NCBI RefSeq assembly: GCF_025290915.1
Contig: NZ_JAOCQE010000036.1
Location: 1 to 36,823 of the forward strand
Reading direction: 5' to 3'
Length of the DNA stretch: 36,823 nucleotides
Origin: Streptomyces sp. 15-116A
GTDB taxonomy: Bacteria; Actinomycetota; Actinomycetes; Streptomycetales; Streptomycetaceae
Shown: one piece after another, positions 1-7,742 of the stretch
How positions within the stretch are numbered: the first letter of the stretch is position 1
Layout of the letters: each line of letters begins with the position of its first letter
Translations under genes and position numbers: made by a program
Notes under the pieces: generated by a model
Seen by the model: only the letters and a program-made list of their open reading frames with translations
Databases searched by the model: none
Told to the model about the DNA's origin: nothing

Positions 1-783
1 GTCTGGCTGTGCGCCGACGCCCTCAGCGGCGCCGCCGCCGTCCACGCCCGCCGCGCCGACGACGGCACCGACCTCCACCCCGGCCTGAACGTCGCCGCGT
101 TCGCCGAGGAGACGGTCGTCCCCGCCTCCTGCGTCCTGCCCGCGCCCGACGGCATCCCGCTCACCGACGCCGCCCTCCTCGGCTGCGCGGTGCTCACCGG
201 CTACGGCGCCGTCCACCACTCCGCGCGCGTGCAGCCCGGCGAGACGGTCGCCGTGTTCGGTGTCGGGGGAGTGGGCCTCGCCGCCCTCCAGTCGGCCCGG
301 ATCGCGGGCGCCTCGAAGATCGTCGCGGTCGACGTGTCCCCCGAGAAGGAGGAGCTGGCGCTGGCCGCCGGCGCCACCGACTACCTCATCGCCTCCGACA
401 CCACCCCCCGCGAGATCCGCGCCCTCACCGGCAAGCAGGGCGTCGACGTGGCCGTCGAGTGCGTCGGCCGGGGCGTCACCATCCGCACCGCCTGGGAGTC
501 CACCCGGCGCGGCGGGCGCACCACGGTCGTCGGCATCGGCGGCAAGGACCAGCAGGTCACCTTCAACGCCCTGGAGATCTTCCACTGGGGCCGCACCCTG
601 ACCGGCTGCGTCTACGGCAACTCCGACCCGGCCCGCGACCTCCCGGTCCTCGCCGAGCACATCCGCGCCGGCCGCCTCGACCTCGGCACCCTGGTGACCG
701 AACGCATCGCCCTGGACGGCATCCCGGCCGCCTTCGAGAACATGCTGGCGGGCAAGGGGGGCCGCGCGCTGGTGGTCTTCTAG
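1..783 (+). CDS. Zinc-type alcohol dehydrogenase, 3' part (5' end outside window)
   Basis: The frame is open from base 1 to the TAG at 781-783, giving the last 260 residues of a medium-chain alcohol dehydrogenase whose full length is usually about 350. Roughly 90 N-terminal residues, with most catalytic zinc ligands, lie outside the window. The NAD-binding Rossmann fold is clear from the glycine-rich motif GVGGVGLAALQ (residues about 82-92), followed by the end of the second beta strand (IVAVDVS). The C-terminal part fits class III-like alcohol or S-(hydroxymethyl) conjugate dehydrogenases, which oxidise an alcohol with NAD+. The substrate cannot be told from this fragment. The next gene is on the same strand but 208 bases away behind its own promoter, so they are probably separate units. 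Confidence 0.9.
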   Translation, partial: VWLCADALSGAAAVHARRADDGTDLHPGLNVAAFAEETVVPASCVLPAPDGIPLTDAALLGCAVLTGYGAVHHSARVQPGETVAVFGVGGVGLAALQSARIAGASKIVAVDVSPEKEELALAAGATDYLIASDTTPREIRALTGKQGVDVAVECVGRGVTIRTAWESTRRGGRTTVVGIGGKDQQVTFNALEIFHWGRTLTGCVYGNSDPARDLPVLAEHIRAGRLDLGTLVTERIALDGIPAAFENMLAGKGGRALVVF

Positions 784-800
784 AGCCCGCTCGCCCGATA

Positions 801-836
801 CCCCGGTCTCCGCTGATGCCCCGGTCTCCGCGTGAG
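801..836. repeat. Two-copy 18-bp tandem repeat
   Basis: CCCCGGTCTCCGC occurs at 801-813 and again at 819-831, an 18-base period just behind the alcohol dehydrogenase stop codon. No T-run follows, so it is not a typical terminator. Its role is unknown. Confidence 0.6.
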
Positions 837-900
837 CCCGGGGTGTCAGGCATGCCCACGGGACGACGCCGCGCTCGCGAAATCGTTGCCGCACGACCCG

Positions 901-930
901 TTGACGTCCATACCGTCCGGTCAGTACGTT
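901..930 (+). promoter_or_regulatory. Promoter of the MFS transporter with a TetR-type operator inside
   Basis: TTGACG (901-906) and TACGTT (925-930) are separated by 18 bases and resemble a housekeeping -35/-10 pair, 62 bases before the ATG at 992. The spacer holds CCGTCC|GGTCAG (913-924), preceded by CATA. This matches the palindromes upstream of the SDR operon (12027-12038) and of the kinase operon (18530-18541). The position between -35 and -10 is where a repressor would block polymerase. The promoter call rests on sequence only. Confidence 0.5.
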
Positions 931-991
931 CCCCGGAACCCGGGCCACCGTTTCGCTGTTCCGTCCCCGCACCCCCTCGGAGCGAGCACGT

Positions 992-2314
992 ATGGACACC
1001 GCACCTTCCGCTCAGCCGCTCACCTCCACCACCGAGGCGGCCCCCAACCGCCGTCGCGTCGCCACGGCCGCCGCCCTGGCCTCGGCCGTCGAGTGGTACG
1101 ACTACTTCGTCTTCGGCATCGCCGCCGCCCTGGTCCTCGGCGACCTGTACTTCCCGGCCGGCAGCTCCACCGCCGGCGTCCTCGCCTCCTTCGCCACCTT
1201 CGCCGTCGGCTTCCTCGCCCGTCCGCTGGGCGGCATCGTCGCCGGCCAGCTGGGCGACAAGAAGGGCCGCAAGCCGATGCTGGTCCTCGCGCTCACCCTG
1301 ATGGGCCTGGCCACCACCGGCATCGGCCTGCTCCCGACGTACGAGACGATCGGCGTCGCCGCCCCGATCCTGCTGGTCCTGCTGCGCATCGCCCAGGGCG
1401 TCGCGGTCGGCGCGCAGTGGGGCGGCGCGATGCTGCTGGCCACCGAGTACGCCCCCGAGGGCAAGCGCGGCATCTACGGCAGCGTCGTCCAGCTCGGCGT
1501 CCCCATCGGCGTGGTGACCGCCAACACGGTCTTCCTGCTGGCCGGCGCCTTCACCAGCGACGCCGCCTTCACCAGCTGGGGCTGGCGCGTGCCGTTCCTG
1601 GTCGGCCTGTTCGTCCTCGCCCTCGCCTGGTACATCCACACGCGCGTGGAGGAGACCCCCGAGTTCCGGGAGGCGGAAAAAGCGCTGGCGGAGCAGGAGA
1701 AGGGCGAGCAGACCTCACCCCTGCGCACGATCCTCCGCAGCCACCTGGGCACGGTCCTCCTGGCCGGCGGCTCCTTCGCCGTGAACACCGCGACGTTCTA
1801 CATCCTGATCACCGGCGTCCTCGACTACACCACCCGCGAACTCGACATGGACAAGGGCCCGGTGCTCACCGTCTCCCTGTGCGTCAGCCTCACCCAGCTG
1901 GTGCTGATCCCGGTCTCCGCCGCCCTGTCCGACCGCCTCGGCCGTATCCGCATCTACGCCCTCGGCGCGATCGGCATCGCCCTGTGGGCCGTCCCGCTCT
2001 TCCTCCTCATCGACACGGGCTCCCTGTTGTGGCTGGCCGTCGGCACGTTCGTCGCCAGCTGCTTCCTCAGCATCATGTACGGCCCCCAGGCCGCCCTGTT
2101 CGCCGAACTGTTCACCCCGGAGATGCGCTACACGGGAGCGTCCCTCGGCTACCAGATCGCGGCGGTCGCCGGTGGCGGCCTGGCCCCCTTCATGATGGTC
2201 CTGCTCCTGGAAGCCACGGACACCTCGATGTCGGTCTCGGCCTACATCATCGCTCTGTCGGTGATAGCGCTGATCAGCATCAAGGTCCTGGCGAACAGGG
2301 CCCGTTCACGCTGA
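992..2314 (+). CDS. MFS transporter, metabolite:H+ symporter (MHS) family
   Basis: A 440-residue membrane protein with about 12 hydrophobic segments. The first membrane segment carries EWYDYFVFG, typical of the MHS branch (ShiA, KgtP, ProP, citrate and dicarboxylate carriers). The cytoplasmic loop between helices 2 and 3 carries the MFS signature GQLGDKKGRKPML (residues about 86-98). Such proteins import small organic acids or betaines with protons. ATG 992 is supported by GGAG at 979-982, nine bases upstream. The last nine bases overlap the end of the convergent DMT gene. Its promoter holds a palindrome shared with the SDR/ligase/TetR and kinase/dehydrogenase operons, suggesting it may import their substrate. 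That link is inference. Confidence 0.93.
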   Translation: MDTAPSAQPLTSTTEAAPNRRRVATAAALASAVEWYDYFVFGIAAALVLGDLYFPAGSSTAGVLASFATFAVGFLARPLGGIVAGQLGDKKGRKPMLVLALTLMGLATTGIGLLPTYETIGVAAPILLVLLRIAQGVAVGAQWGGAMLLATEYAPEGKRGIYGSVVQLGVPIGVVTANTVFLLAGAFTSDAAFTSWGWRVPFLVGLFVLALAWYIHTRVEETPEFREAEKALAEQEKGEQTSPLRTILRSHLGTVLLAGGSFAVNTATFYILITGVLDYTTRELDMDKGPVLTVSLCVSLTQLVLIPVSAALSDRLGRIRIYALGAIGIALWAVPLFLLIDTGSLLWLAVGTFVASCFLSIMYGPQAALFAELFTPEMRYTGASLGYQIAAVAGGGLAPFMMVLLLEATDTSMSVSAYIIALSVIALISIKVLANRARSR

Positions 2315-3280
2315 CCCGGACGTCCGGCCGGGCCGCGGCTCCGGTAGCTCCGCCTCAGGAACCGGAACCGCGGCCAGCCGGTCCGCCGCGCGCGCCCTGG
2401 ACCGCGACACCGCCACCCCCGCGAGACACAGCGCACCGCCCGCCAGCGTGAGGAGGCCCGGCACCTCACCGAGCGCCAGCCACGACATCAGCACGACCAG
2501 GGCGGGCACGGCGTACGTGGTCGCGCCCATCCGGCCGGCGGTCGTCCGGGCCAGCGCGTAGGCCCAGGTGGTGAATGCCAGCGCGGTCGGGAAGACGCCC
2601 AGGTAGACCATGTTGAGTGTGGCGGACAGGGGAGCGTCGGCGGCCTCCTGCACGAGCTGCCCGGTGAAGGGCAGACACGCCACGGCCCCGATCAGACACC
2701 CGTACGTCGTCACCTGCAGCGGACTCGCCGTGCTCAGGGCCGGTTTCTGCGCGACCACGCCGGCCGCGTAGGCGACGGCCGCCAGCAGGCACAGCACGAC
2801 ACCGAACACCGACGACCCGCCCTCGCCGGACATCGAAAGACCCACGGTCACCGCCCCGGCGAACGACACCGCCATCCCCGCCAGCAGCCGCGGCGGCACC
2901 GCGTCCCCGAGCAGCCGGGCGCCGAGCAGGGCGATGAGGATCGGCCCCACGTTCACCACGAGGGCGGCGGTACCGGCGTCGACCTGCTGCTCACCCCAGT
3001 TGAGGGCCACCATGTAGAACCCGAACCACAGCACCCCCGACACGGCGATCCCCCGCCACGCGGACCGCGGCGGCACCCCTTCCCGCCGCACCAGACAGAG
3101 CAGCCCCAGCGTCACCACCCCGGCCCCCAGCCGCCCCAGCGCGAGCGCCCCCGGCGAGTAGGCGTCTCCCGCACTCCGGATCGACACGAAGGCGGACGCC
3201 CACAGCACGACGGTGACGACAGCCGCCCCAGCGGCCAGCAACTCGTCACGCCGCGCGGGGTGCTTGGTAAAGACGCTCAT
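2306..3280 (-). CDS. EamA/DMT-family transporter
   Basis: A 324-residue protein with about ten hydrophobic helices arranged as two EamA repeats, the drug/metabolite transporter fold of inner-membrane exporters of amino acids and metabolites. The first repeat begins near residue 12 (AAVVTVVLWASAFVSIR). A polar, proline-rich cytoplasmic tail covers the last 30 residues. Two ATGs are adjacent (3283 and 3280). The AGGAG at 3285-3289 lies only one base from the first and four from the second, so 3280 is preferred. The leader has a hairpin at 3299-3320. The ArsR-like gene sits 119 bases upstream on the same strand and may control this exporter. The substrate is unknown. Confidence 0.9.
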   Translation of the reverse strand: MSVFTKHPARRDELLAAGAAVVTVVLWASAFVSIRSAGDAYSPGALALGRLGAGVVTLGLLCLVRREGVPPRSAWRGIAVSGVLWFGFYMVALNWGEQQVDAGTAALVVNVGPILIALLGARLLGDAVPPRLLAGMAVSFAGAVTVGLSMSGEGGSSVFGVVLCLLAAVAYAAGVVAQKPALSTASPLQVTTYGCLIGAVACLPFTGQLVQEAADAPLSATLNMVYLGVFPTALAFTTWAYALARTTAGRMGATTYAVPALVVLMSWLALGEVPGLLTLAGGALCLAGVAVSRSRARAADRLAAVPVPEAELPEPRPGRTSGSA

Positions 3281-3298
3281 CATGCTCCTGAGGCTAGG

Positions 3299-3320
3299 CA
3301 GCGCCCCGGACGGGGCACTG
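3299..3320 (-). other. Leader hairpin before the EamA transporter
   Basis: CAGCGCCCC (3299-3307) and GGGGCACTG (3312-3320) pair with one mismatch around a four-base loop. The hairpin ends about nine bases before the Shine-Dalgarno of the EamA gene. It may affect translation or mRNA stability. I recognise no known riboswitch. Confidence 0.35.
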
Positions 3321-3399
3321 GCGGAATCCGGACAGGGAGTCAGGAAGATCAAGCAAAGGCGAAGAACGGCACGAGGAAAACTGGATTTCGCCACCCGCC

Positions 3400-4116
3400 C
3401 TAGCCGCCCAGCGCGGCCACCTCCACGCCCAGAAGCTCACGCAACGCCCCCTCCCCGAGGGCCGTCACCTTCACCGCCCGCCCGGATCCGACCCGCACAC
3501 ACCACCCCGCCTCCAGCGCGTGCCGGCACAACGCCGCCCCCGCCACACCCGCAAGGTGAGGCCGGCGTTCCGTCCAGTCCAGGCACCCCCGGGCCAACGG
3601 CCGCCGCCCACCCCGCTCCAGCGGGATCCCGGCCCCCTCGAACCACTCCACGCCCGCGTCGGTCAACGCGAACCCGGTGTCCTGCCGCAGCAGCCCCCGC
3701 CGGGTCATCGCATCCGTCACCGCGATCCCCAGCCGCCCCGCGAGATGGTCGTAGCACGTACGCCCCCGCGCCATCGCCGCCCCCGCACTCACCGCTCGCA
3801 GACCCCGAGGCCGCCCCACCGCCGGAGGCACACGCGCCGCCAGATCCTCCACCAGCTGGGCCACGCCCGCGTCGGCCAGCCGCACATACCGGTGCCGCCC
3901 CTGCCGCTCCTCGGCGAGCAGCCCGCCCGCGACCAGCTTCCCCAGATGCTCGCTCACCGTGGACGCCGCGACCCCCGCGTGCCGCGCCAGCTCACCCGCC
4001 GTCCACGCCCGCCCGTCCAGCAGCGCCATCAGACACGCGGCCCGCGTCTCGTCGGCGATCAGCCCGGCCAGCCGCGCCAGGCCCGCCGCCTGCGGATCCT
4101 TCGAGGTCGAGGTCAT
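3400..4116 (-). CDS. ArsR-like winged-helix regulator
   Basis: A 238-residue protein. Residues about 10-90 form an ArsR-type winged helix: LARLAGLIADETRA, then the helix-turn-helix AGELARHAGVAASTVSEHLG, then the wing with RQGRHRYVRLAD. The remaining 140 residues resemble the extended C-terminal part of Streptomyces ArsR/SmtB-like proteins that lack the metal-binding CxC motif; no ELCVC motif is present, so the signal is probably not a metal. A second ATG in frame lies at 4128, but only 4116 has a purine-rich GGGTGG just upstream. The gene precedes the EamA transporter on the same strand by 119 bases and may regulate it. Ligand unknown. Confidence 0.82.
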   Translation of the reverse strand: MTSTSKDPQAAGLARLAGLIADETRAACLMALLDGRAWTAGELARHAGVAASTVSEHLGKLVAGGLLAEERQGRHRYVRLADAGVAQLVEDLAARVPPAVGRPRGLRAVSAGAAMARGRTCYDHLAGRLGIAVTDAMTRRGLLRQDTGFALTDAGVEWFEGAGIPLERGGRRPLARGCLDWTERRPHLAGVAGAALCRHALEAGWCVRVGSGRAVKVTALGEGALRELLGVEVAALGG

Positions 4117-4182
4117 GCCACCCAGCATGAGGCACGCACACTTCGGCCCCCGCCGAACGATCCCCGACGTCCCGGCCTGCCC

Positions 4183-4827
4183 CTACGCGGCCGTACCGCC
4201 CACCTGCTCGTACTGCCGGACCAAGCCGTCGAGGAGCGCCGTCAGCCCCGTCTCGAACGCCCGCTCGTCGATCTTCTCCTGTTTCTCGGCGAGCAGGTGC
4301 GCCTGCCCCAGATGCGGATAGTCCGCCGGGTCGTAGGCACTCGCGTCGTCCACGAAGCCGCCCGCGAACGACCCCAGGGCCGACCCCATGATGAAGTACC
4401 GCATCAGCGCGCCGATGGACGTCGCCTGCGCCGGCGGCCACCCCGCCTCCACCATCGCCCCGTACACCGCGTCGGCCAGCCGCAGCGCGGCCGGGCGCCG
4501 GCCCGGGCCACGGGCGAGCACCGGGACGATGTTGGGGTGGTCGCGCAGTGCGGCCCGGTAGGAGACGGCCCAGTCGTGCAGCGCGGTCCGCCAGTCCCGG
4601 CCGTCCTCGAACATCGACAGATCGACCTGCGCGCTCACCGAGTCGGCCACCGCCTCCAGGATCTCGTCCTTGGTGCGGAAGTGGTTGTAGAGCGAGGGCC
4701 CGCTGACCCCCAGCTCCGCGGCGAGCCGGCGCGTGGAGACAGCCGCGAGGCCCTCTGCGTCCACGAGCGCACGGGCCGTCTCGACGATCCGGTCGGTGCT
4801 GAGGAGGGGCTTGCGCGGTCGGGCCAT
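4183..4827 (-). CDS. TetR-family regulator, divergent from acyl-CoA dehydrogenase
   Basis: A 214-residue protein. The N-terminal helix-turn-helix (residues about 10-55) reads IVETARALVDAEG, then RRLAAELGVSGPSLYNHFRTKDE, a clear TetR_N domain. The C-terminal half is the ligand/dimer domain of the type with a conserved NIVPVLARGPG stretch. The start at 4827 is chosen because TACTAT lies exactly seven bases upstream on the coding strand with no Shine-Dalgarno, the usual leaderless layout. Upstream in-frame starts at 4836 and 4902 lack this support. It is divergent from the acyl-CoA dehydrogenase at 4939 and separated by an AT-rich region holding an inverted repeat and tandem repeats. Repression of that gene is the simplest reading. 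Confidence 0.9.
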   Translation of the reverse strand: MARPRKPLLSTDRIVETARALVDAEGLAAVSTRRLAAELGVSGPSLYNHFRTKDEILEAVADSVSAQVDLSMFEDGRDWRTALHDWAVSYRAALRDHPNIVPVLARGPGRRPAALRLADAVYGAMVEAGWPPAQATSIGALMRYFIMGSALGSFAGGFVDDASAYDPADYPHLGQAHLLAEKQEKIDERAFETGLTALLDGLVRQYEQVGGTAA

Positions 4828-4938
4828 GGCGCACATAGTAGGGCTGCGCCTAAAAACTAGCAGTGATAATTTAACGTTTGCCCGTTCACCTTTCCTGTTC
4901 ACATTTCCTGTTCACATCGCCCTGGAGTGAGTGACCCC
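4828..4938. promoter_or_regulatory. Divergent tetR/acyl-CoA dehydrogenase control region
   Basis: This 111-base gap is strikingly AT-rich for this genome. The tetR -10 is TACTAT (minus strand, 4840-4835). A -10-like GATAAT for the dehydrogenase lies at 4865-4870, inside an imperfect inverted repeat AAACTA-N7-TAATTT (4854-4872) that is a plausible TetR operator. Two perfect head-to-tail copies of TTTCCTGTTCACA follow at 4891-4903 and 4904-4916, preceded by a partial copy GTTCACC at 4884-4890. The tandem copies would lie in the dehydrogenase leader if the -10 is right. Confidence 0.5.
4891..4916 (+). repeat. Perfect 13-bp tandem repeat, two copies
   Basis: TTTCCTGTTCACA is present twice without a spacer, with a half copy just before it (GTTCACC, 4884-4890). 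It lies 23 bases before the acyl-CoA dehydrogenase ATG. It could be a direct-repeat binding site or the product of slippage. Confidence 0.85.
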
Positions 4939-6090
4939 ATGAACCTGGAGCTCAGCGAGGAGCAGAGCGCGGTCCGCCGGCTCGCCCGGGACTTCGTCGA
5001 GCGCGAGGTCGTGCCCCACGCCGCCGCCTGGGACCGCGGCGAGGAAGTGGACCGCGGCATCGTCAAGAAGCTCGGCGAGCTCGGCTTCCTCGGCCTGACC
5101 GTCGACGAGGAGTACGGCGGCTCCGGCGGCGACCACCTCGCGTACTGCCTGGTCACCGAGGAACTGGGCCGGGGCGACTCCTCCGTGCGCGGCATCGTCT
5201 CCGTCTCCCTCGGCCTGGTCGCCAAGACCGTCGCCGCCTGGGGGAGTGAGGAGCAGAAGCGGCAGTGGCTGCCGGGCCTCACCTCCGGCGAGTACGTCGG
5301 CTGCTTCGGCCTGACCGAGCCCGGCACCGGCTCCGACGCCGGGAACCTCTCCACCCGGGCGGTCCGTGACGGCGGCGACTACGTCATCAACGGCACCAAG
5401 ATGTTCATCACCAACGGCACCTGGGCCGACGTCGTCCTGCTCTTCGCCCGCTCCACCGACGCCCCCGGCCACAAGGGCGTCTCCGCCTTCCTCGTGCCCA
5501 CCGACACCCCCGGTCTGACCCGGCGTCCCCTCCACGGCAAGCTCGGCCTGCGCGGTCAGGCCACCGCCGAGCTGGTGCTGGAGGACGTCCGCGTCCCCGC
5601 CTCCGCGATGCTCGCGCCGGAGGGCAAGGGCTTCTCGGTCGCCATGTCCGCCCTCGCCAAGGGCCGGATGTCGGTCGCGGCCGGCTGCGTCGGCATCGCC
5701 CAGGCCGCCCTGGACGCGGCCGTGGCCTACGCGGGCCAGCGCGAGCAGTTCGGCAAGACCATCGCCCACCACCAGCTCGTCCAGGAACTGATCAGCGACA
5801 TCGCCGTCGACGTGGACGCCGCCAGGCTGCTGACCTGGCGGGTCGCCGACCTCATCGACCGCGGGCAGCCCTTCGCCGTCGAGTCCTCCAAGGCCAAGCT
5901 GTTCGCCTCGGAGGCCGCCGTCCGCGCCGCGAACAACGCCCTGCAGGTCTTCGGCGGCTACGGCTACATCGACGAGTACCCGGCCGGCAAACTGCTGCGC
6001 GACGCCCGCGTGATGACCCTCTACGAGGGCACCAGCCAGATCCAGAAACTGGTCATCGGCCGTGCGCTGACAGGGGTTTCGGCGTTCTGA
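4939..6090 (+). CDS. Acyl-CoA dehydrogenase
   Basis: A 383-residue flavoprotein of usual family length that oxidises acyl-CoA to trans-2-enoyl-CoA with FAD, passing electrons to ETF. Signature 1 is CFGLTEPGTGSDAGN (residues about 122-136) and signature 2 is QVFGGYGYIDEYPAGKLLRD near the C-terminus. The catalytic base is the glutamate of LYEGTSQIQK (about residue 363), the position used by short- and medium-chain or branched-chain enzymes. ATG 4939 is preceded by CTGGAG eleven bases upstream; an in-frame GTG at 4927 would add four residues and lacks a ribosome site. It is divergent from a TetR gene and is probably controlled by it. Chain-length preference cannot be read from sequence alone. 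Confidence 0.94.
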   Translation: MNLELSEEQSAVRRLARDFVEREVVPHAAAWDRGEEVDRGIVKKLGELGFLGLTVDEEYGGSGGDHLAYCLVTEELGRGDSSVRGIVSVSLGLVAKTVAAWGSEEQKRQWLPGLTSGEYVGCFGLTEPGTGSDAGNLSTRAVRDGGDYVINGTKMFITNGTWADVVLLFARSTDAPGHKGVSAFLVPTDTPGLTRRPLHGKLGLRGQATAELVLEDVRVPASAMLAPEGKGFSVAMSALAKGRMSVAAGCVGIAQAALDAAVAYAGQREQFGKTIAHHQLVQELISDIAVDVDAARLLTWRVADLIDRGQPFAVESSKAKLFASEAAVRAANNALQVFGGYGYIDEYPAGKLLRDARVMTLYEGTSQIQKLVIGRALTGVSAF

Positions 6091-6150
6091 GTATCCGTCT
6101 GAGTAGCTGAACGGATGTGGCGCGGGCCACGTCGGCCGATCCTTGTCCCC

Positions 6151-6438
6151 ATGAGTGACACACCGGTCAAGCAGCAGAGTACGGCCGCCTTCTACGGTCA
6201 GGCCGTCGCCTCCTTCGCGGTCGCCCTGGGCGCCACCGCGATCGGTATCTTCAACCTCCAGACGGACGCCTGGGTCCGCGCCTTCCTGGCCATCGCCGTG
6301 CTGTACCTGGTCACCTCCGCCTTCACCCTGGCCAAGGTCATCCGCGACCGCCAGGAGGCCGGGCAGATCGTGAACCGGGTCGACCAGGCCCGTCTGGAGA
6401 AGCTCCTCGCCGAACACGACCCGCTGCAGAAGCTGTGA
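6151..6438 (+). CDS. YiaA/YiaB-type two-helix membrane protein
   Basis: A 95-residue protein with a short polar N-terminus, two hydrophobic helices (residues about 14-35 and 42-62) joined by a short turn containing LQTDAWVR, and a charged C-terminal helix. This matches the YiaA/YiaB two-helix domain, an inner-membrane family without an assigned function. The start at 6151 has no Shine-Dalgarno, but GATCCT lies seven bases upstream, consistent with a leaderless mRNA; a longer frame from 6115 is less likely. It follows the acyl-CoA dehydrogenase by 60 bases. The stop codon lies within a short tandem repeat (6437-6459). Confidence 0.82.
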   Translation: MSDTPVKQQSTAAFYGQAVASFAVALGATAIGIFNLQTDAWVRAFLAIAVLYLVTSAFTLAKVIRDRQEAGQIVNRVDQARLEKLLAEHDPLQKL

Positions 6439-6459
6439 ACGCTTCCGGGAACGCTTCCG
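6437..6459. repeat. 11-bp tandem repeat behind the YiaA/B gene
   Basis: GAACGCTTCCG occurs at 6437-6447 and at 6449-6459. The first copy overlaps the stop codon of the YiaA/B gene. It lies just upstream of the TetR operator at 6470. Function unknown. Confidence 0.7.
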
Positions 6460-6469
6460 CCACGGCTCA

Positions 6470-6500
6470 CTAAGCGCTCGCTCACCCTTCCCGGTATGGT
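6470..6500 (+). promoter_or_regulatory. Operator and -10 box of the second TetR gene
   Basis: CTAAGCGCTCGCTCAC (6470-6485) is an imperfect palindrome around AGCG-CT-CGCT. Ten bases on, TATGGT (6495-6500) fits a -10 box, so the palindrome covers the -35/spacer region. The same left half CTAAGCG appears in a palindrome upstream of the MaoC gene (7662-7677), suggesting that one TetR protein reads both sites. Confidence 0.55.
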
Positions 6501-6529
6501 GTTACCCCTGCCAGCGAATGGGGTGAGTG

Positions 6530-7174
6530 ATGAGTACGGCGGAGGAGACGGCCGGTGGCGAGGCGCAGCCGTGGGGTGAGGTCACGCCCGACGCGGCCCG
6601 ACGGCTGCTGCTCGCCGCCGTGGAGGCGTTCGCGGAACGGGGCTACCACGCCACGACGACCCGCGACATCGCGGGCCGCGCGGGGATGAGCCCGGCCGCG
6701 CTCTACATCCACTACAAGACCAAGGAAGAACTGCTGCACCGCATCAGCAGGATCGGGCACGAGAAGGCCCTGGACATCCTGCGCACGGCGGCCCGCGCCG
6801 AGGGCAGCCCGACCGAGCGGCTCACCGACGCGGTGAGCTCCTTCGTGCGCTGGCACGCCGGGGGGCGCACCACGGCGCGGGTCGTGCAGTACGAGCTCGA
6901 CTCGCTCGGCCCCGAGGCGCGCGCCGAGATCGTCGGGCTGCGCCGGCAGGTCAACGCCGAGGTGCGCGGGATCATCGAGGAGGGCGTGCGCTCGGGCGAG
7001 TTCGACGTCCTGGACGTCCACGGCACCACGCTCGCCGTGCTCTCCCTCTGCATCGACGTGGCCCGCTGGTTCAACGTGAACGGCCCGCGCACCCCCGAGG
7101 AGGTCGGCGCGCTCTACGCCGACCTCGTGCTGCGGATGGTGGGGGCCAGGGACGCGGGCGGTTCCCGGGCGTGA
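6530..7174 (+). CDS. TetR-family regulator next to MaoC hydratase
   Basis: A 214-residue TetR protein. The DNA-binding part is residues about 19-65: [47 protein letters not shown], here split by eye into helix 1, the helix-turn-helix and the YxHYKTK helix-4 motif. The C-terminal ligand domain resembles TetR_C regulators of fatty-acid and branched-chain acyl-CoA genes. ATG 6530 directly follows an in-frame GTG at 6527, with GGGGTGAG overlapping as ribosome site. It ends two bases before the stop of the convergent MaoC gene. A palindrome overlaps its own promoter and a related one overlaps the MaoC promoter, so autoregulation and MaoC control are likely. Effector probably an acyl-CoA, by family only. 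Confidence 0.9.
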   Translation: MSTAEETAGGEAQPWGEVTPDAARRLLLAAVEAFAERGYHATTTRDIAGRAGMSPAALYIHYKTKEELLHRISRIGHEKALDILRTAARAEGSPTERLTDAVSSFVRWHAGGRTTARVVQYELDSLGPEARAEIVGLRRQVNAEVRGIIEEGVRSGEFDVLDVHGTTLAVLSLCIDVARWFNVNGPRTPEEVGALYADLVLRMVGARDAGGSRA

Positions 7175-7175
7175 G

Positions 7176-7637
7176 TCAGAGGTAGTAGCGGGCCACCGAC
7201 TCGGCCACGCACACCGGCTTGTCGCCGCCCTCGCGCTCCACGGTGAAGGCGGTGGACACCTGCACGCCGCCCGGTACGTCGTCGACAGCGGTGATCGTGG
7301 CGGTGGCGCGCAGACGGGAGCCGACCGGTACGGGGGCGGGGAAGCGCACCTTGTTGGTGCCGTAGTTGACGCCCATCTTCATGCCCTCGACGGAGATCAG
7401 CTGGGGGCCGAACAGGGGCAGCAGCGACAGCGTCAGATACCCGTGCGCGATCGTCGTCCCGAACGGGCCCGCCTTCGCCTTCTCCGGGTCGACGTGGATC
7501 CACTGGTGGTCGCCCGTGGCCTCCGCGAACAGGTCGATGCGCTTCTGGTCGATCTCCAGCCAGTCGGTGTACCCCAGCTGCTCGCCCACCGCCGCCTTCA
7601 GCTCGTCGACGGACGTGAAGATCCTCGGCTCTGCCAT
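7176..7637 (-). CDS. MaoC-family (R)-specific enoyl-CoA hydratase-like protein
   Basis: A 153-residue single hot-dog protein. The hydratase 2 motif is plain: [18 protein letters not shown] (residues about 37-54) followed by [16 protein letters not shown], with the catalytic Asp and His of the D-x-x-x-x-H pattern present. Such enzymes hydrate trans-2-enoyl-CoA to (R)-3-hydroxyacyl-CoA. The ATG at 7637 has GAGAGG and CGGGA upstream. Its promoter region carries a palindrome (7662-7677) related to the one before the convergent TetR gene. Streptomyces have several MaoC paralogues, so the exact substrate is open. Confidence 0.92.
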   Translation of the reverse strand: MAEPRIFTSVDELKAAVGEQLGYTDWLEIDQKRIDLFAEATGDHQWIHVDPEKAKAGPFGTTIAHGYLTLSLLPLFGPQLISVEGMKMGVNYGTNKVRFPAPVPVGSRLRATATITAVDDVPGGVQVSTAFTVEREGGDKPVCVAESVARYYL

Positions 7638-7661
7638 GTCCCGGCCTCTCTCTGCGCCTAC

Positions 7662-7677
7662 CTAAGCGACTGCTTAG
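7662..7677 (-). promoter_or_regulatory. Palindromic operator upstream of the MaoC gene
   Basis: CTAAGCGACTGCTTAG has perfect six-base arms and a four-base centre. It begins 25 bases before the MaoC start. It shares CTAAGCG with the site at 6470-6485 in front of the neighbouring TetR gene. On the coding strand TAGGTA-like -10 bases overlap its edge. Confidence 0.65.
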
Positions 7678-7729
7678 CATGGTCGGTCGGGGCACCCCTG
7701 TCAACGGCCCGTCCGGCACGGGGGGTGGG

Positions 7730-7742
7730 TAGGCTTCGAGGG
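7730..7742 (+). promoter_or_regulatory. Leaderless -10 box of soxR
   Basis: TAGGCT (7730-7735) sits exactly seven bases before the GTG start of soxR, and there is no properly spaced Shine-Dalgarno. This is the usual geometry of leaderless actinobacterial transcripts, with transcription starting at the first base of the start codon. Confidence 0.55.

Noticed and set aside
3299..3320. A riboswitch in front of the EamA transporter
   Set aside because: Only a simple hairpin is present. I found no conserved core of a known riboswitch such as guanidine or ykkC.
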